From Comamonas suwonensis (GTDB lineage: Bacteria > Pseudomonadota > Gammaproteobacteria > Burkholderiales > Burkholderiaceae_C), in contig NZ_JABBCQ020000022.1 of NCBI RefSeq assembly GCF_012844455.2, forward strand, positions 1-52,775: a stretch of DNA of 52,775 nt. The letters are read 5' to 3'. The notes under the pieces were generated by a model. It made no database searches and had not been told where the DNA came from. It saw nothing but the letters and a program-made list of their open reading frames with translations. Each line of letters starts with the position of its first letter. The first letter of the stretch is position 1. Shown in pieces: positions 8,378 through 15,774 of this stretch. A program made the position numbers and the translations under genes.

Positions 8378-10234
8378 TCAGCGGGAGGGCCGGGAGAGCC
8401 AGTCGCGTTCCAGATCGGCAGCGGGCAAGGCCTTGGCAAAAAAGTAGCCTTGGGCCACGTCGCACTGCAGGCTGCGCAGCTTGTCGATCTGGTCTTGTGA
8501 CTCAACGCCTTCAGCCACGGTGCGCAACTGCAGCGCGCGGGCCAGGCCAATGACTGCGGTCACGATGGCCAGGCTGTCCGGGTTGGTGGTCATGCCTTGC
8601 ACAAAGGACATGTCGATCTTGAGCCGCGAGACGGGAAAGTTCTGCAGCCGTGCCAGCGACGAATAGCCCGTGCCGAAGTCGTCGATGGACAGGGTGAACC
8701 CCCGCTCCACTAGGCGCGCAGCCACGCGGCGGGCCTTGGCAGGTTCGTGCATCAGGGCGGATTCGGTGATTTCCAGCTCGATCGCCAGAGGGCTGACGTT
8801 GTGTGCTCGCACAATGGCCAGGGCGTGCTCGGCGAAACCGTCGCTCATCATTTGCGCGGCCGAGACGTTGACCGCAATCGTGGTTGGCGGCGTCACACCG
8901 GCGTCGTGCCAGGCGCGCCATTGGCGGGCTGCGGTGTCCAGGCTCCAGTCGCCCAGCGCGATGATGAGGCCGCGCTCCTCGGCCACGGGGATGAACTCCG
9001 CCGGGCTGACCCAGCCCCATTCCTCGTCGTGCCAGCGCGCCAGGGCCTCCACGCCGCACAACTGGCCGGTGTCAAGAACCACCTTGGGCTGGTAGTGCTG
9101 GGTCAGGCGGCCAACGGCCAGGGCTTTCTCCAGCCGTGCGGCTACGGCAATGCGTCGCTGCAGCTGGAGGCCCATGTCCACGTTGTACAGCAGGTGGTGG
9201 CCACCGCCTTGCATTTTGGCGCGGTACATGGCGATGTCTGCGCGCCGCAGCAGCTCATCCAGGGCCTGACCGTGTTGAGGGTACAAGGCCACGCCGACGC
9301 TCGCGCCCACTTCGAAGCGCAGATCATCTGTTGTCATGGGGCGGCCCAGCGTGCCGCAAATGTTCTCTGCCAGGGCCAGGGCGTCGCAGCCATCTTCGGT
9401 GGGGCTGTGCATGCGCACGAACATGAACTCGTCACCCCCCAGGCGGGCCAGCACGCCATCGTCACCGATGAGACGCTGGCAGTGGTGCGCCACCGTCGTG
9501 AGCACGCGGTCGCCCACCGCATGGCCTTGCGTGTCGTTGATCTCCTTGAAGCGGTCGAGGTCAACGAACAGCACGGCGGCCTCCCGGCCCTGCTGGCCCG
9601 CAGCGTCCAGAAGCCGTTGGGCCAGATCCATGCCATGGGTGCGGTTGGGCAGGCCGGTCAGGGCGTCAAAGAACGCCAGCTTTTCCATGCGCTCCTGGGC
9701 GCGCAGCAAATCGCGGGTGAGCTGCTCGCGCTCGCGCAGGTCGGAGATGAGCCCGTCGCGCTGCGCAATATAGCTGTCGATGGCGATGCCCATGTCCAAG
9801 AACACCACCTTGATGAGCGCCTGCATGGCGGTGGTGGAGCCCGTATCGCGCAGGCCGGGCAGGCGATCGAGCCGAGGTAAAAGTTCGGTGAGATAGTGGC
9901 TGTAGCCGCCCAGGTACCAGCCCGGTGACAGGCCGATGCGGGCATGCGCCAGCCCCACGTGCCGACGGTCTTCTCCGTAGTCTTCGTTGTAGGTGCCGAC
10001 CGTCAGGTTGCTGAAATAGCGAATATGGAGCTGCTTGAGCCGCTCCAGTGCTGTCTCGTCCGGAATGAGCGTCTGCATCTCGGGGAACGACAGTAGGTGG
10101 CGGTAAAAGCCATCGACGAAGCCGGGTGCCTCTTTACCGAGTGCTCCATGCAGGTCTCGGAGGGCGCGCTCGTCTTCGGGCGTGAGGGAAAGAAAATCCT
10201 TGCGACGCTGAAAAGTATGGGGCATTTCTTGCAA
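8378..10234 (-). CDS. Globin-coupled sensor GGDEF-EAL protein (cyclic-di-GMP turnover)
   Basis: 618 residues. Residues 10-165 form a globin-coupled sensor domain; His97 in HARIGL, followed by WYLGGY, is the expected proximal haem ligand. A short coiled linker (165-187) leads to a GGDEF domain ([11 protein letters not shown], intact GGDEF at 266-270), then an EAL domain (E396-A-L, with downstream ELEITES, DDFGTGY, KID and AEGVE all kept). Both catalytic sites look intact, so the protein could make and degrade cyclic-di-GMP with direction set by oxygen binding. No RxxD inhibitory site is seen just before GGDEF. It is the first gene of the cargo operon and its start lies about 85 bp inside the solitary IS end, so its promoter must lie between 10235 and the IS end or within that end. 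Confidence 0.93.
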   Translation of the reverse strand: MQEMPHTFQRRKDFLSLTPEDERALRDLHGALGKEAPGFVDGFYRHLLSFPEMQTLIPDETALERLKQLHIRYFSNLTVGTYNEDYGEDRRHVGLAHARIGLSPGWYLGGYSHYLTELLPRLDRLPGLRDTGSTTAMQALIKVVFLDMGIAIDSYIAQRDGLISDLREREQLTRDLLRAQERMEKLAFFDALTGLPNRTHGMDLAQRLLDAAGQQGREAAVLFVDLDRFKEINDTQGHAVGDRVLTTVAHHCQRLIGDDGVLARLGGDEFMFVRMHSPTEDGCDALALAENICGTLGRPMTTDDLRFEVGASVGVALYPQHGQALDELLRRADIAMYRAKMQGGGHHLLYNVDMGLQLQRRIAVAARLEKALAVGRLTQHYQPKVVLDTGQLCGVEALARWHDEEWGWVSPAEFIPVAEERGLIIALGDWSLDTAARQWRAWHDAGVTPPTTIAVNVSAAQMMSDGFAEHALAIVRAHNVSPLAIELEITESALMHEPAKARRVAARLVERGFTLSIDDFGTGYSSLARLQNFPVSRLKIDMSFVQGMTTNPDSLAIVTAVIGLARALQLRTVAEGVESQDQIDKLRSLQCDVAQGYFFAKALPAADLERDWLSRPSR

Positions 10235-10319
10235 GGGTATTTACCAATATGCGTTGACTTTCGTCAAGTGTGTGTGGGCATTCTGAACCGGCTCTTACAT
10301 CATACCGATGACTTGACTT

Positions 10320-10389
10320 TCAGGATACGGAAAAATGCGGCTACAGCCGCTGAACAGGTTCGGACGCTGGGGAGTATTTCAGCAGCCTG
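10320..10389. repeat. Solitary 70-bp IS end (inverted copy of 3519-3588)
   Basis: Reverse-complemented, this stretch is identical to the left end of the complete IS over all 70 bases. After one mismatch six more bases agree, and then the two diverge. It contains the terminal inverted repeat and about 40 bp of subterminal sequence, but no transposase sequence. It forms the right boundary of the compound element. Confidence 0.92.
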
Positions 10390-10963
10390 CTAAGCGTTGA
10401 CGATCCTGTAGTGTCTCCGCACGAGCAAAATTAATGCTGGGAAGAACAGTGCCATTTACGGAGAGGTGATTACTTCCAATCACAAACGAGCAGTTGCTAG
10501 CATCTCCTGCGCGAACAAGCTCTTGCAAGCTACCAGTAGTTGCAAAGCGATCGTCTGCATCCATGCGGGCAACCCACCGCGCTGATGGGAATCGCTGATC
10601 CACAAGATCAAGTAGCGCGTTTCTCGCCTGAGGCGGCGAACCAAAGCGACCTGCGGCAATGACCAAGCGAGGATCAGATAACAGCGGATTTTCTAGAGTC
10701 CGCATCCATCCTTCATCGGAGCTGTCATCAAGCACCAAGAAGGCAACTGCTTGACTTACGTCCTGTTGGAGAGCTGAGTGCAGAGCCTCCCGAAGTCCTT
10801 CAGGATGATTGCGATGTGTCAAACCGACAATTACTTGGGCTTTCAGCGCGACTTTATCTGGGACTTTGAGGAAGTGGATGTTCCTGTGTGTCAGCTTGAC
10901 GCTAGGCACTCGTGGCTCTGACCAATCCACAGAGGGTATGCAATGATTTAAGCTCTTTTTCAT
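10390..10963 (-). pseudogene. N-terminal part of the split glycosyltransferase (GT2 domain)
   Basis: About 190 codons of native sequence, after which the frame runs into the IS end and stops within five residues. The fragment is the first half of a GT-A domain of family GT2: a VIVGLTHRNHPEGL strand, LVLDDSSDEG, and the metal-binding DAD in RMDADDRF at residues 135-137. The missing acceptor-binding half is at 3518 and below. Its ATG overlaps the TGA of the upstream GT2 gene by 4 bp (10960-10963). Joining codon 191 (TTA, 10391-10393) to 3515 downward gives uninterrupted coding sequence without a shift, which is the main evidence that both pieces were one gene. Confidence 0.85.
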
Positions 10964-11751
10964 GGCATTTCGATACCGAAGATGTTTCTGGAACGACTCT
11001 TGAAATTAGCCAAAATCTCGGGTGTCATTAGGTGGCCATGCATGCTCAAAAATTGAGTAAGCCCATCACGTTTTTGTGAGCTACCAGGGCTCGACAGTGC
11101 ATCTTCTTGACTATCTATGTGCCAAGTTGATGTCATGCGATGAGTAAAAGCTACTTTTAGATCTGGAAGGCTGAGGAGACGAACGGCCAAATCTCGATCA
11201 TTAGTGCTTGGCATCCCATCTGTGAACCCATTGACACGCATCAGCGTATGAAGTTTGGCGAACGTATTGCTGCCTTGCCAGCCAGGATTACCTGCTAAGA
11301 AATCATCTCTGCAAACAGATGACAGTGGCTCACGAGGCAACTCCACTCCATCTTTTACCAAACGAAGGCCTGATAGAACCACCTCTGCCTCGCCGCCCTG
11401 ACAAGCCATTTCACACTGAAGTAAATGATCGGTGTCCCATTCATCGTCGTCGTCGAGAATTGCCACGTAGCCATCAAAGTTCCTCTGAAATAAGTACTGC
11501 AAACCGGTATTCCATGTACCAGCGGCACCCGGGCTTCGCAGATTGCGAATGATGACAGCGTTCAACGGGGCTAAGAGGCTCCGAATGGTTGTCAACTCGC
11601 TAGGCTGAGGCCACACACGATCGAAAACCAATACCAGTTGATTCGGAGTCCGCTCTTGAGAGGTCGCAGTGGACAGAGCCCGAAACAGAACCTCTGGCCG
11701 TTTAGGCTTTGAGGCGATCAAGGTGGCGATAGAGACTTGTCGTTTTCTCAT
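10960..11751 (-). CDS. Glycosyltransferase family 2 protein
   Basis: A 263-residue GT-A fold enzyme. Features are the N-terminal nucleotide-sugar-binding strand (VSIATLIASKPKRPEVLFRAL), a conserved GAAGTWNTGL helix start, the metal-binding aspartate run DDDD at residues 100-103 in YVAILDDDDEW, and a later NDRDLAVRLL resembling the ED-type acceptor motif. No transmembrane helix is visible, so it should be a cytoplasmic transferase acting on a lipid-linked or nascent glycan. It is the first gene of the minus-strand glycosyltransferase pair, and its stop overlaps the start of the next gene. The sugar is unknown. A TA-dinucleotide tract lies about 80 bp upstream. Confidence 0.85.
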   Translation of the reverse strand: MRKRQVSIATLIASKPKRPEVLFRALSTATSQERTPNQLVLVFDRVWPQPSELTTIRSLLAPLNAVIIRNLRSPGAAGTWNTGLQYLFQRNFDGYVAILDDDDEWDTDHLLQCEMACQGGEAEVVLSGLRLVKDGVELPREPLSSVCRDDFLAGNPGWQGSNTFAKLHTLMRVNGFTDGMPSTNDRDLAVRLLSLPDLKVAFTHRMTSTWHIDSQEDALSSPGSSQKRDGLTQFLSMHGHLMTPEILANFKSRSRNIFGIEMP

Positions 11752-12052
11752 ACACGGATTTTCATGGCGAGTCTATGTACTGCTGAATTGGCAGCGAAAT
11801 TAGGGCCCTGAGACAGAATTTTTTGGGATTATATATATATATATATATTTCAAGCTAGTAGGCGTAATACAGGTGCCGGTGCTCAGAAAAAAACAAAAAA
11901 ATTATTCCAAGAAGGCGGCTACAGGTTTTTACCACTCAAGCGAGCGCTGTTGTCACTAAAATATGGTGGTGCCGGGGAAAGATCCTACAAAAAATAAAGG
12001 CATGTGATCCGCATTGATGGTAGCAGTCAGTGTGGATCACTATTTTAAATAA
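11752..12052. other. AT-rich intergenic region, 301 bp, with a TA-dinucleotide tract
   Basis: No gene is visible. The region must hold the promoter of the minus-strand glycosyltransferase operon and the 3' flank of the lipoprotein gene. It includes an alternating TA tract of 19 bases (11830-11848) and an A-rich stretch at 11886-11902. I could not place a confident -35/-10 pair. Confidence 0.6.
11830..11848. repeat. TA-dinucleotide tract upstream of glycosyltransferase operon
   Basis: Nineteen uninterrupted alternating T/A bases. The tract lies about 80 bp upstream of the first glycosyltransferase start and could overlap its promoter. Short dinucleotide runs in this position are prone to slippage. 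Confidence 0.85.
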
Positions 12053-12790
12053 TCAGTTTTTGCTGATTACCCGCCACCCATTTTCTGTCTTGCGCATCGG
12101 TAAAATAAAATTCACTTTGACCTTGTATTCGTTGAATAAAGGTGTTTTATCATCGCTTTGTAATAGCGCGAACTGCTGCCCTTCGAACAGACTTTTTGTG
12201 AATTGCTTCACGCTAGGATTGCAGCCGTTGTAGTAGTTCTTGTATACAATAGTTTCTTCAGAACCAAATATTTTGAATGGTTTTTGACTTTCTATCGCGT
12301 GTTCTCTATTTTTTACGAGGTTTTTCCATTTATTTATTTTTTCTTGGAGGAATTCTGGTGTTCCATTTGTGACTTCTGCGCTGAAGCCTTGGTTGCGTAC
12401 AATAATTTCGTTGGAAAGTGATGTGAATCGTACATTAATTCCGATGTCCTGTGCTGATTTTTCTATGTCTTTTTCAAGTGCATCTCTCGTTGCGTAGAAA
12501 TTTTCCGTTGCCTCTTTCCGTCTTTGCTCCTCTTCTTTTTCTTCATTCCAGCGATTGCGCATAGTATCTAATAGGCTCGGGTCTTTAAGTTCCAATCCGT
12601 AAGAAAACTCCACTCGATAGTAGCCGTCTTCTTGATAGCCATTGGTCTTTTTGATGTCTACGATTTTTAGGTTTTTGCAGCTATCGAATATGGGATTCAG
12701 ATAGTCTTCTAGGTCGCTATTGCTTGGGGAAGAGTTGCAGCCGGTCAATGCAAAGATTAATGCTGAAAAAATAAGTATTCGTTTTTTCAT
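12053..12790 (-). CDS. Predicted lipoprotein of unknown function
   Basis: 245 residues starting with a lipoprotein signal peptide: MKKRIL, a hydrophobic stretch, then LTGC with the lipidated Cys at residue 18, so it is exported and anchored in the membrane. The mature part is charged and mostly helical, with a long Glu/Lys/Arg-rich helix around residues 80-120 and a C-terminal strand-rich piece. No known domain was recognised. The gene and its leader are AT-rich compared with the chromosomal genes on the right, which suggests transfer. It stands alone between the glycosyltransferase locus and a regulator gene. A pentanucleotide repeat lies 14 bp upstream of the start codon. Confidence 0.75.
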   Translation of the reverse strand: MKKRILIFSALIFALTGCNSSPSNSDLEDYLNPIFDSCKNLKIVDIKKTNGYQEDGYYRVEFSYGLELKDPSLLDTMRNRWNEEKEEEQRRKEATENFYATRDALEKDIEKSAQDIGINVRFTSLSNEIIVRNQGFSAEVTNGTPEFLQEKINKWKNLVKNREHAIESQKPFKIFGSEETIVYKNYYNGCNPSVKQFTKSLFEGQQFALLQSDDKTPLFNEYKVKVNFILPMRKTENGWRVISKN

Positions 12791-12804
12791 AGGGACATCT
12801 CTTG

Positions 12805-12826
12805 GAATTGAATTGAATTGAATTGA
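12805..12826. repeat. Pentanucleotide repeat (GAATT), four copies, next to the lipoprotein start
   Basis: Four tandem GAATT units (AATTC on the coding strand of the minus-strand lipoprotein gene) end 14 bp upstream of its ATG. Slippage would change the spacing around the ribosome-binding site or promoter without altering the protein. Confidence 0.8.
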
Positions 12827-12880
12827 GAATACAAACGCACTCTTGAATCTTTGAAAAGAGGTCGGAGAAAAATCTTAGCT

Positions 12881-13219
12881 TTAGGGCGTTTGTCGAGGAA
12901 TTCCAGGTCTGAAATAAGGCGCAAAGTCGTTTAAATGCGCAGCATTGCGTTGCACGGCTAGGTCACGGAAATGCTCATCCAAAGTCAGGAAGAATTCGGA
13001 TGGTTTCATATCTAGGGCTGCGATGATGCGCTCCATGTTGACTAGCGTCACGTTGCGCTCGCCACGCTCCACGCTGCCCATATAGCTGCGATCCAAGCCG
13101 CAGTAGTGCGCAAAACCTTCTTGAGAAAACCCCCGAGCCTTTCGACGCTCACGCACGGCCTCCCCGAATGCTTTAAGCACGGGGGAGCGGTCTGCATCTG
13201 TCATTGGTTTGCTTGCCAT
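12881..13219 (-). CDS. XRE-family helix-turn-helix transcriptional regulator
   Basis: About 112 residues from the ATG at 13217-13219; a TTG at 13228 or an ATG at 13204 are alternatives, and none has a clear ribosome-binding site. Residues 20-75 form a classic Cro/C1-type helix-turn-helix (AVRERRKARGFSQEGFAHYCGLDRSYMGSVERGERNVTL). The short C-terminal tail has no second domain. Such proteins repress their own promoter and neighbouring mobile-element genes. A perfect 11-bp palindrome about 50-75 bp upstream of the start is the obvious candidate operator. The protein resembles small regulators of integrative elements and of restriction-modification (C proteins), and its location beside a recombination module favours the former. 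Confidence 0.88.
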   Translation of the reverse strand: MASKPMTDADRSPVLKAFGEAVRERRKARGFSQEGFAHYCGLDRSYMGSVERGERNVTLVNMERIIAALDMKPSEFFLTLDEHFRDLAVQRNAAHLNDFAPYFRPGIPRQTP

Positions 13220-13267
13220 GGGACGCAATGGTTACGATTCGTAGCATGCTTGGCCACAGTGCAAAAG

Positions 13268-13293
13268 CACACCGTGATAGCGATCACGGTGTG
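13268..13293. promoter_or_regulatory. Candidate operator, 11-bp perfect palindrome
   Basis: CACACCGTGAT and ATCACGGTGTG flank AGCG, a perfect inverted repeat of 26 bp in the 118-bp gap between the XRE gene and the upstream minus-strand gene. Its position and symmetry fit autoregulation by the XRE dimer. It lacks a T-run, so a terminator is less likely. Confidence 0.6.
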
Positions 13294-13337
13294 TAGAAAC
13301 ACTGCTTTAAGTGCTACGGTCGTCGCAGCCACTGCTT

Positions 13338-14474
13338 TTACGGATACGGACTATGCGTACCATTTCGCTGACTGGCCTGAGCGATAGGGGGCCAGTGCTC
13401 ATTGGCTGCAGCTGTAGTAGGGGCGGTGGGTGTTTCGCACTCTTCGGGATAAAACTCTTCCACAATCTCAGCCGCCTCATCGGGGGCGTCTTCAAAGTTG
13501 CCGTTGGCAAAGCCCTGTCGAGCAGCTTCATCTAAAGCCGTCTGATCAAACCCTGCCGTCTTGCGCTGAACCGTAAGTTCGCGGGCTTGACCAATAGCGG
13601 CATTCAGAGACAAGCCACTGCGCACAATCAGATCGGCGTAGTAGATGGCTGAGCGATGAGACTGTGTGGTGGACTTGCCTCGCAGCTTGAGCTCTAGTGG
13701 CATGGATGCTAGATGACCCCCAGACACGGCCGCGAAGTACCGCAGTCGCGCTGCCAAAGTTCGGATGCTGTTGAAGCCAGTGGTTCTGAACACAAAACTG
13801 CCCAGCTCGTCGCTGTCACCGATGATCAGATTCAAACGCCCATAGGGCTTGCATCCCTCCTTGCCAAACAAGCAGATATCGGGCCCAGGGCAGGGCATGG
13901 ACTCCAGCCCCTTGCTGCTCACGCGTTTGCAATTCTCCCCATCTCCCACACAAACCGGCCTGGCCGTCGTGCGATCAAACAAGGTGTAGTGGGCGCGCAG
14001 ATTCAGATCGGGGTCATTGAACAGCACTCGCACCGGAATACTGCGCAGCTTGCGTCGTGCAGATACCGAAGATGCTGGCAATGATGGGGAAGATGCAGGC
14101 TCCATCGCCTGACCTGGATTTGCATCCGCAGCGACTCCTATCTTCTCCTTGAGCGAACGCTTGCCAGAGCGAATAGGCCGTACTGTCGGAATAGGCTGGG
14201 TGGCTTGCTCCAAATCAGCTGTACTGAGACCGCCTTCACCTCCATCAGACAAGGAAGGCTGCGAGCCTTCCTTTATGCTGCCGTATGTCTTGTCGGCAGC
14301 CAGGCGCAGCGTTTCATCGAGCGGATGCAAGATCCACTGTCCACGAGACTGAACTTGTGTGGTGATGGTGAATTCATCATCTTTCTCGGGCAGACGCTTG
14401 CCATTGCGCTCCACCACCTTGCCAATTGCAATCCGGCCAATCACCGGAGGCGTAATCATCAAACCTTTGATCAT
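13338..14474 (-). CDS. Recombination directionality factor-like / putative metal-binding plasmid protein
   Basis: 378 residues from the ATG at 14472-14474, which follows GGAGATCCTC, an ideal ribosome-binding site. The centre (about residues 145-235) holds six spaced cysteines (PVCVGDGENC, MPCPGPDIC, GKEGCKPYG) ahead of a strand-rich segment, a pattern I associate with gp3-like recombination directionality factors and with plasmid/ICE proteins often labelled hydrolase or metal-binding protein. The N-terminal third contains a low-complexity Ser/Pro/Ala region. Directionality factors switch a serine integrase from integration to excision, yet no such integrase is in the window. It belongs to the same-strand set with YqaJ and DUF932 genes. 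The exact role is uncertain. Confidence 0.6.
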   Translation of the reverse strand: MIKGLMITPPVIGRIAIGKVVERNGKRLPEKDDEFTITTQVQSRGQWILHPLDETLRLAADKTYGSIKEGSQPSLSDGGEGGLSTADLEQATQPIPTVRPIRSGKRSLKEKIGVAADANPGQAMEPASSPSLPASSVSARRKLRSIPVRVLFNDPDLNLRAHYTLFDRTTARPVCVGDGENCKRVSSKGLESMPCPGPDICLFGKEGCKPYGRLNLIIGDSDELGSFVFRTTGFNSIRTLAARLRYFAAVSGGHLASMPLELKLRGKSTTQSHRSAIYYADLIVRSGLSLNAAIGQARELTVQRKTAGFDQTALDEAARQGFANGNFEDAPDEAAEIVEEFYPEECETPTAPTTAAANEHWPPIAQASQRNGTHSPYP

Positions 14475-14484
14475 GAGGATCTCC

Positions 14485-14522
14485 AAAAAACAAAGCCCCC
14501 CAGGGCAAAGCCAAGGAGGGCT
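14485..14522 (-). terminator. Rho-independent terminator after the YqaJ gene
   Basis: On the minus strand AGCCCTCC pairs with GGGGGGCT (14494-14501 with 14515-14522, one G-U), followed by a T-rich run TTTGTTTTTT. It lies between the YqaJ gene and the next start codon, so the genes may be transcribed separately or by read-through. Confidence 0.6.
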
Positions 14523-14561
14523 GGGGAGGGGTGTTGAAACGATGCTTCGTCCCCAGCGGTT

Positions 14562-15623
14562 TCATTGCTCGGGTTCGTAAACACAGAAGCGCCGTGATCC
14601 GGGCTTGGGACTCATGAAGCGCTGGGCCAATGTGGGATGTGCTTGGACAAACTCACTGGTGTTGAAAGCCTGCCCATCCTTGCTGCGCTTCCAGGTCACG
14701 GAGCCGCCAGAGGCAAACAAGGCCTTGCTGGCTTCACCCATGTGCATCTGAATGCGCTGGCGTAAACGGGCTTCATGCTTTTGCGCGACATCGAGATTGG
14801 TGCGGACTTGCAGCAACTCTTCAAACGTCGTGTTGAGATCCTGGTCCTCGCTGAGATCCACCTGGTCACCCACATCGGACGGGAACAGGCAGCGCAAAGA
14901 CTTCTCACTGCTGTCCGAGCCATCACCGGCTGGCGCAATGCCCAGTTGCACCATGTCCCAGAACTGCTTTTCCAGATCGATCAGGCGAGCCATCAAAGCC
15001 TCATCCCTTTCGATGCGGAAAACTCGCAACTCCTGCCCACCGACCAGTACCACCACATCAGCGGCCTGCTTGCCCGTCACGGCCAACTGGTGCATGACCT
15101 GTAGTTGCACATACTCGGGAACCCCATCACGCCACAGGCGAGCCCCATGGATGCCCGCCGTCTTGCACTCCAGAATCTGCACATCTGCAGCACCAACGAC
15201 CTCGCGGTCCACATTGGCCAGCATCCAGGGATGCTCAGGATGCTGCAACACCGCATTCACCCGGCGCACCTTGTTGCCTGTGCGCTTGGTGTAGTGGGCC
15301 GCCACAATGGGCTCCAGCAAAGTGCCCCAGAACATCGGGCTGGTGTCGTCCTGCGGATCAACGGCCGGCAAGAGGTGGCCCTTGCCCGTCTTTTGCATCC
15401 ACAGCTCCAGCTGGGACTGATAGGGATTGAGGCCAATGGCGGCTGCTGCATCCGAGCTGCCAATGCCAGTGCGGCGAATCTCCAGCCAGTCGTCACGCTC
15501 CATATCCTTGGTGGACACCAGGCGCAAGGCTGTGCCCTTGCGCAGTGGCCGTGCAGTAGAGAGTGGGGAAGAGGGTGAGCATGTACCGTCCAGATTGCCA
15601 TTCTTGAGAATATGCACAGACAT
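14562..15623 (-). CDS. YqaJ-type viral recombinase/exonuclease
   Basis: 353 residues from the ATG at 15621-15623, preceded by CAGGAGATTTCT. The YqaJ domain (about residues 45-200) shows the family pattern: RRTGIGSSDAAAAIGLNPY at its start, the acidic site in MLANVDREV and ILECKTAG (the D...ExK of lambda-exonuclease-type nucleases), and YVQLQVMHQLAVTG. Such enzymes are 5'-3' exonucleases that feed a single-strand annealing protein in phage or plasmid recombination. No annealing protein (RecT/Bet) is recognised next to it. The C-terminal third is helical with a coiled-coil-like stretch. It is part of the same mobile-element module as the flanking directionality-factor-like and DUF932 genes. Confidence 0.88.
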   Translation of the reverse strand: MSVHILKNGNLDGTCSPSSPLSTARPLRKGTALRLVSTKDMERDDWLEIRRTGIGSSDAAAAIGLNPYQSQLELWMQKTGKGHLLPAVDPQDDTSPMFWGTLLEPIVAAHYTKRTGNKVRRVNAVLQHPEHPWMLANVDREVVGAADVQILECKTAGIHGARLWRDGVPEYVQLQVMHQLAVTGKQAADVVVLVGGQELRVFRIERDEALMARLIDLEKQFWDMVQLGIAPAGDGSDSSEKSLRCLFPSDVGDQVDLSEDQDLNTTFEELLQVRTNLDVAQKHEARLRQRIQMHMGEASKALFASGGSVTWKRSKDGQAFNTSEFVQAHPTLAQRFMSPKPGSRRFCVYEPEQ

Positions 15624-15653
15624 AGAAATCTCCTGACCCGCCAATGACGGGCA

Positions 15654-15679
15654 TAAAAAAGCCACCTCAAAAGGTGGCT
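15654..15679 (-). terminator. Rho-independent terminator after the DUF932 gene
   Basis: AGCCACCT (15660-15667) and AGGTGGCT (15672-15679) form an 8-bp stem with a CAAA loop; on the minus strand it is followed by TTTTTT. It sits about 30 bp upstream of the YqaJ start codon. Confidence 0.75.
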
Positions 15680-15774
15680 GGGGTGGGTGGAAAACAGAGA
15701 AGGTTGAAGAGGTGTGAATGGTCCAAAGAGGACCAACAAGGTCTGCAGTTAGCCATAGCTATGTTGCCAGCCCA

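Larger units (their letters stand above)
3519..10389. mobile_element. Compound IS5-type transposon carrying a four-gene signalling operon
   Basis: The unit is bounded outside by two inverted copies of the same IS end: 3519-3588 and its reverse complement 10320-10389 are identical over 70 bp. Only the left side has a full IS; the right side has the solitary end. Flanks are TTAA (3515-3518) on the left and CTAA (10390-10393) on the right, sharing a TAA direct repeat as expected of a short target duplication. Removing the unit and one target copy fuses the two glycosyltransferase halves in frame, so the whole 6.87 kb appears to have inserted as a block. The cargo is strikingly GC-rich compared with the interrupted host gene. 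Alternatively it is a composite transposon whose second IS was later deleted down to 70 bp. Confidence 0.8.

Noticed and set aside
3519..10389. Two independent IS insertions instead of one unit
   Set aside because: The outer flanks share TAA and the host frame closes only if the whole block is removed, so one insertion explains more. It is kept as a possibility in the feature text.
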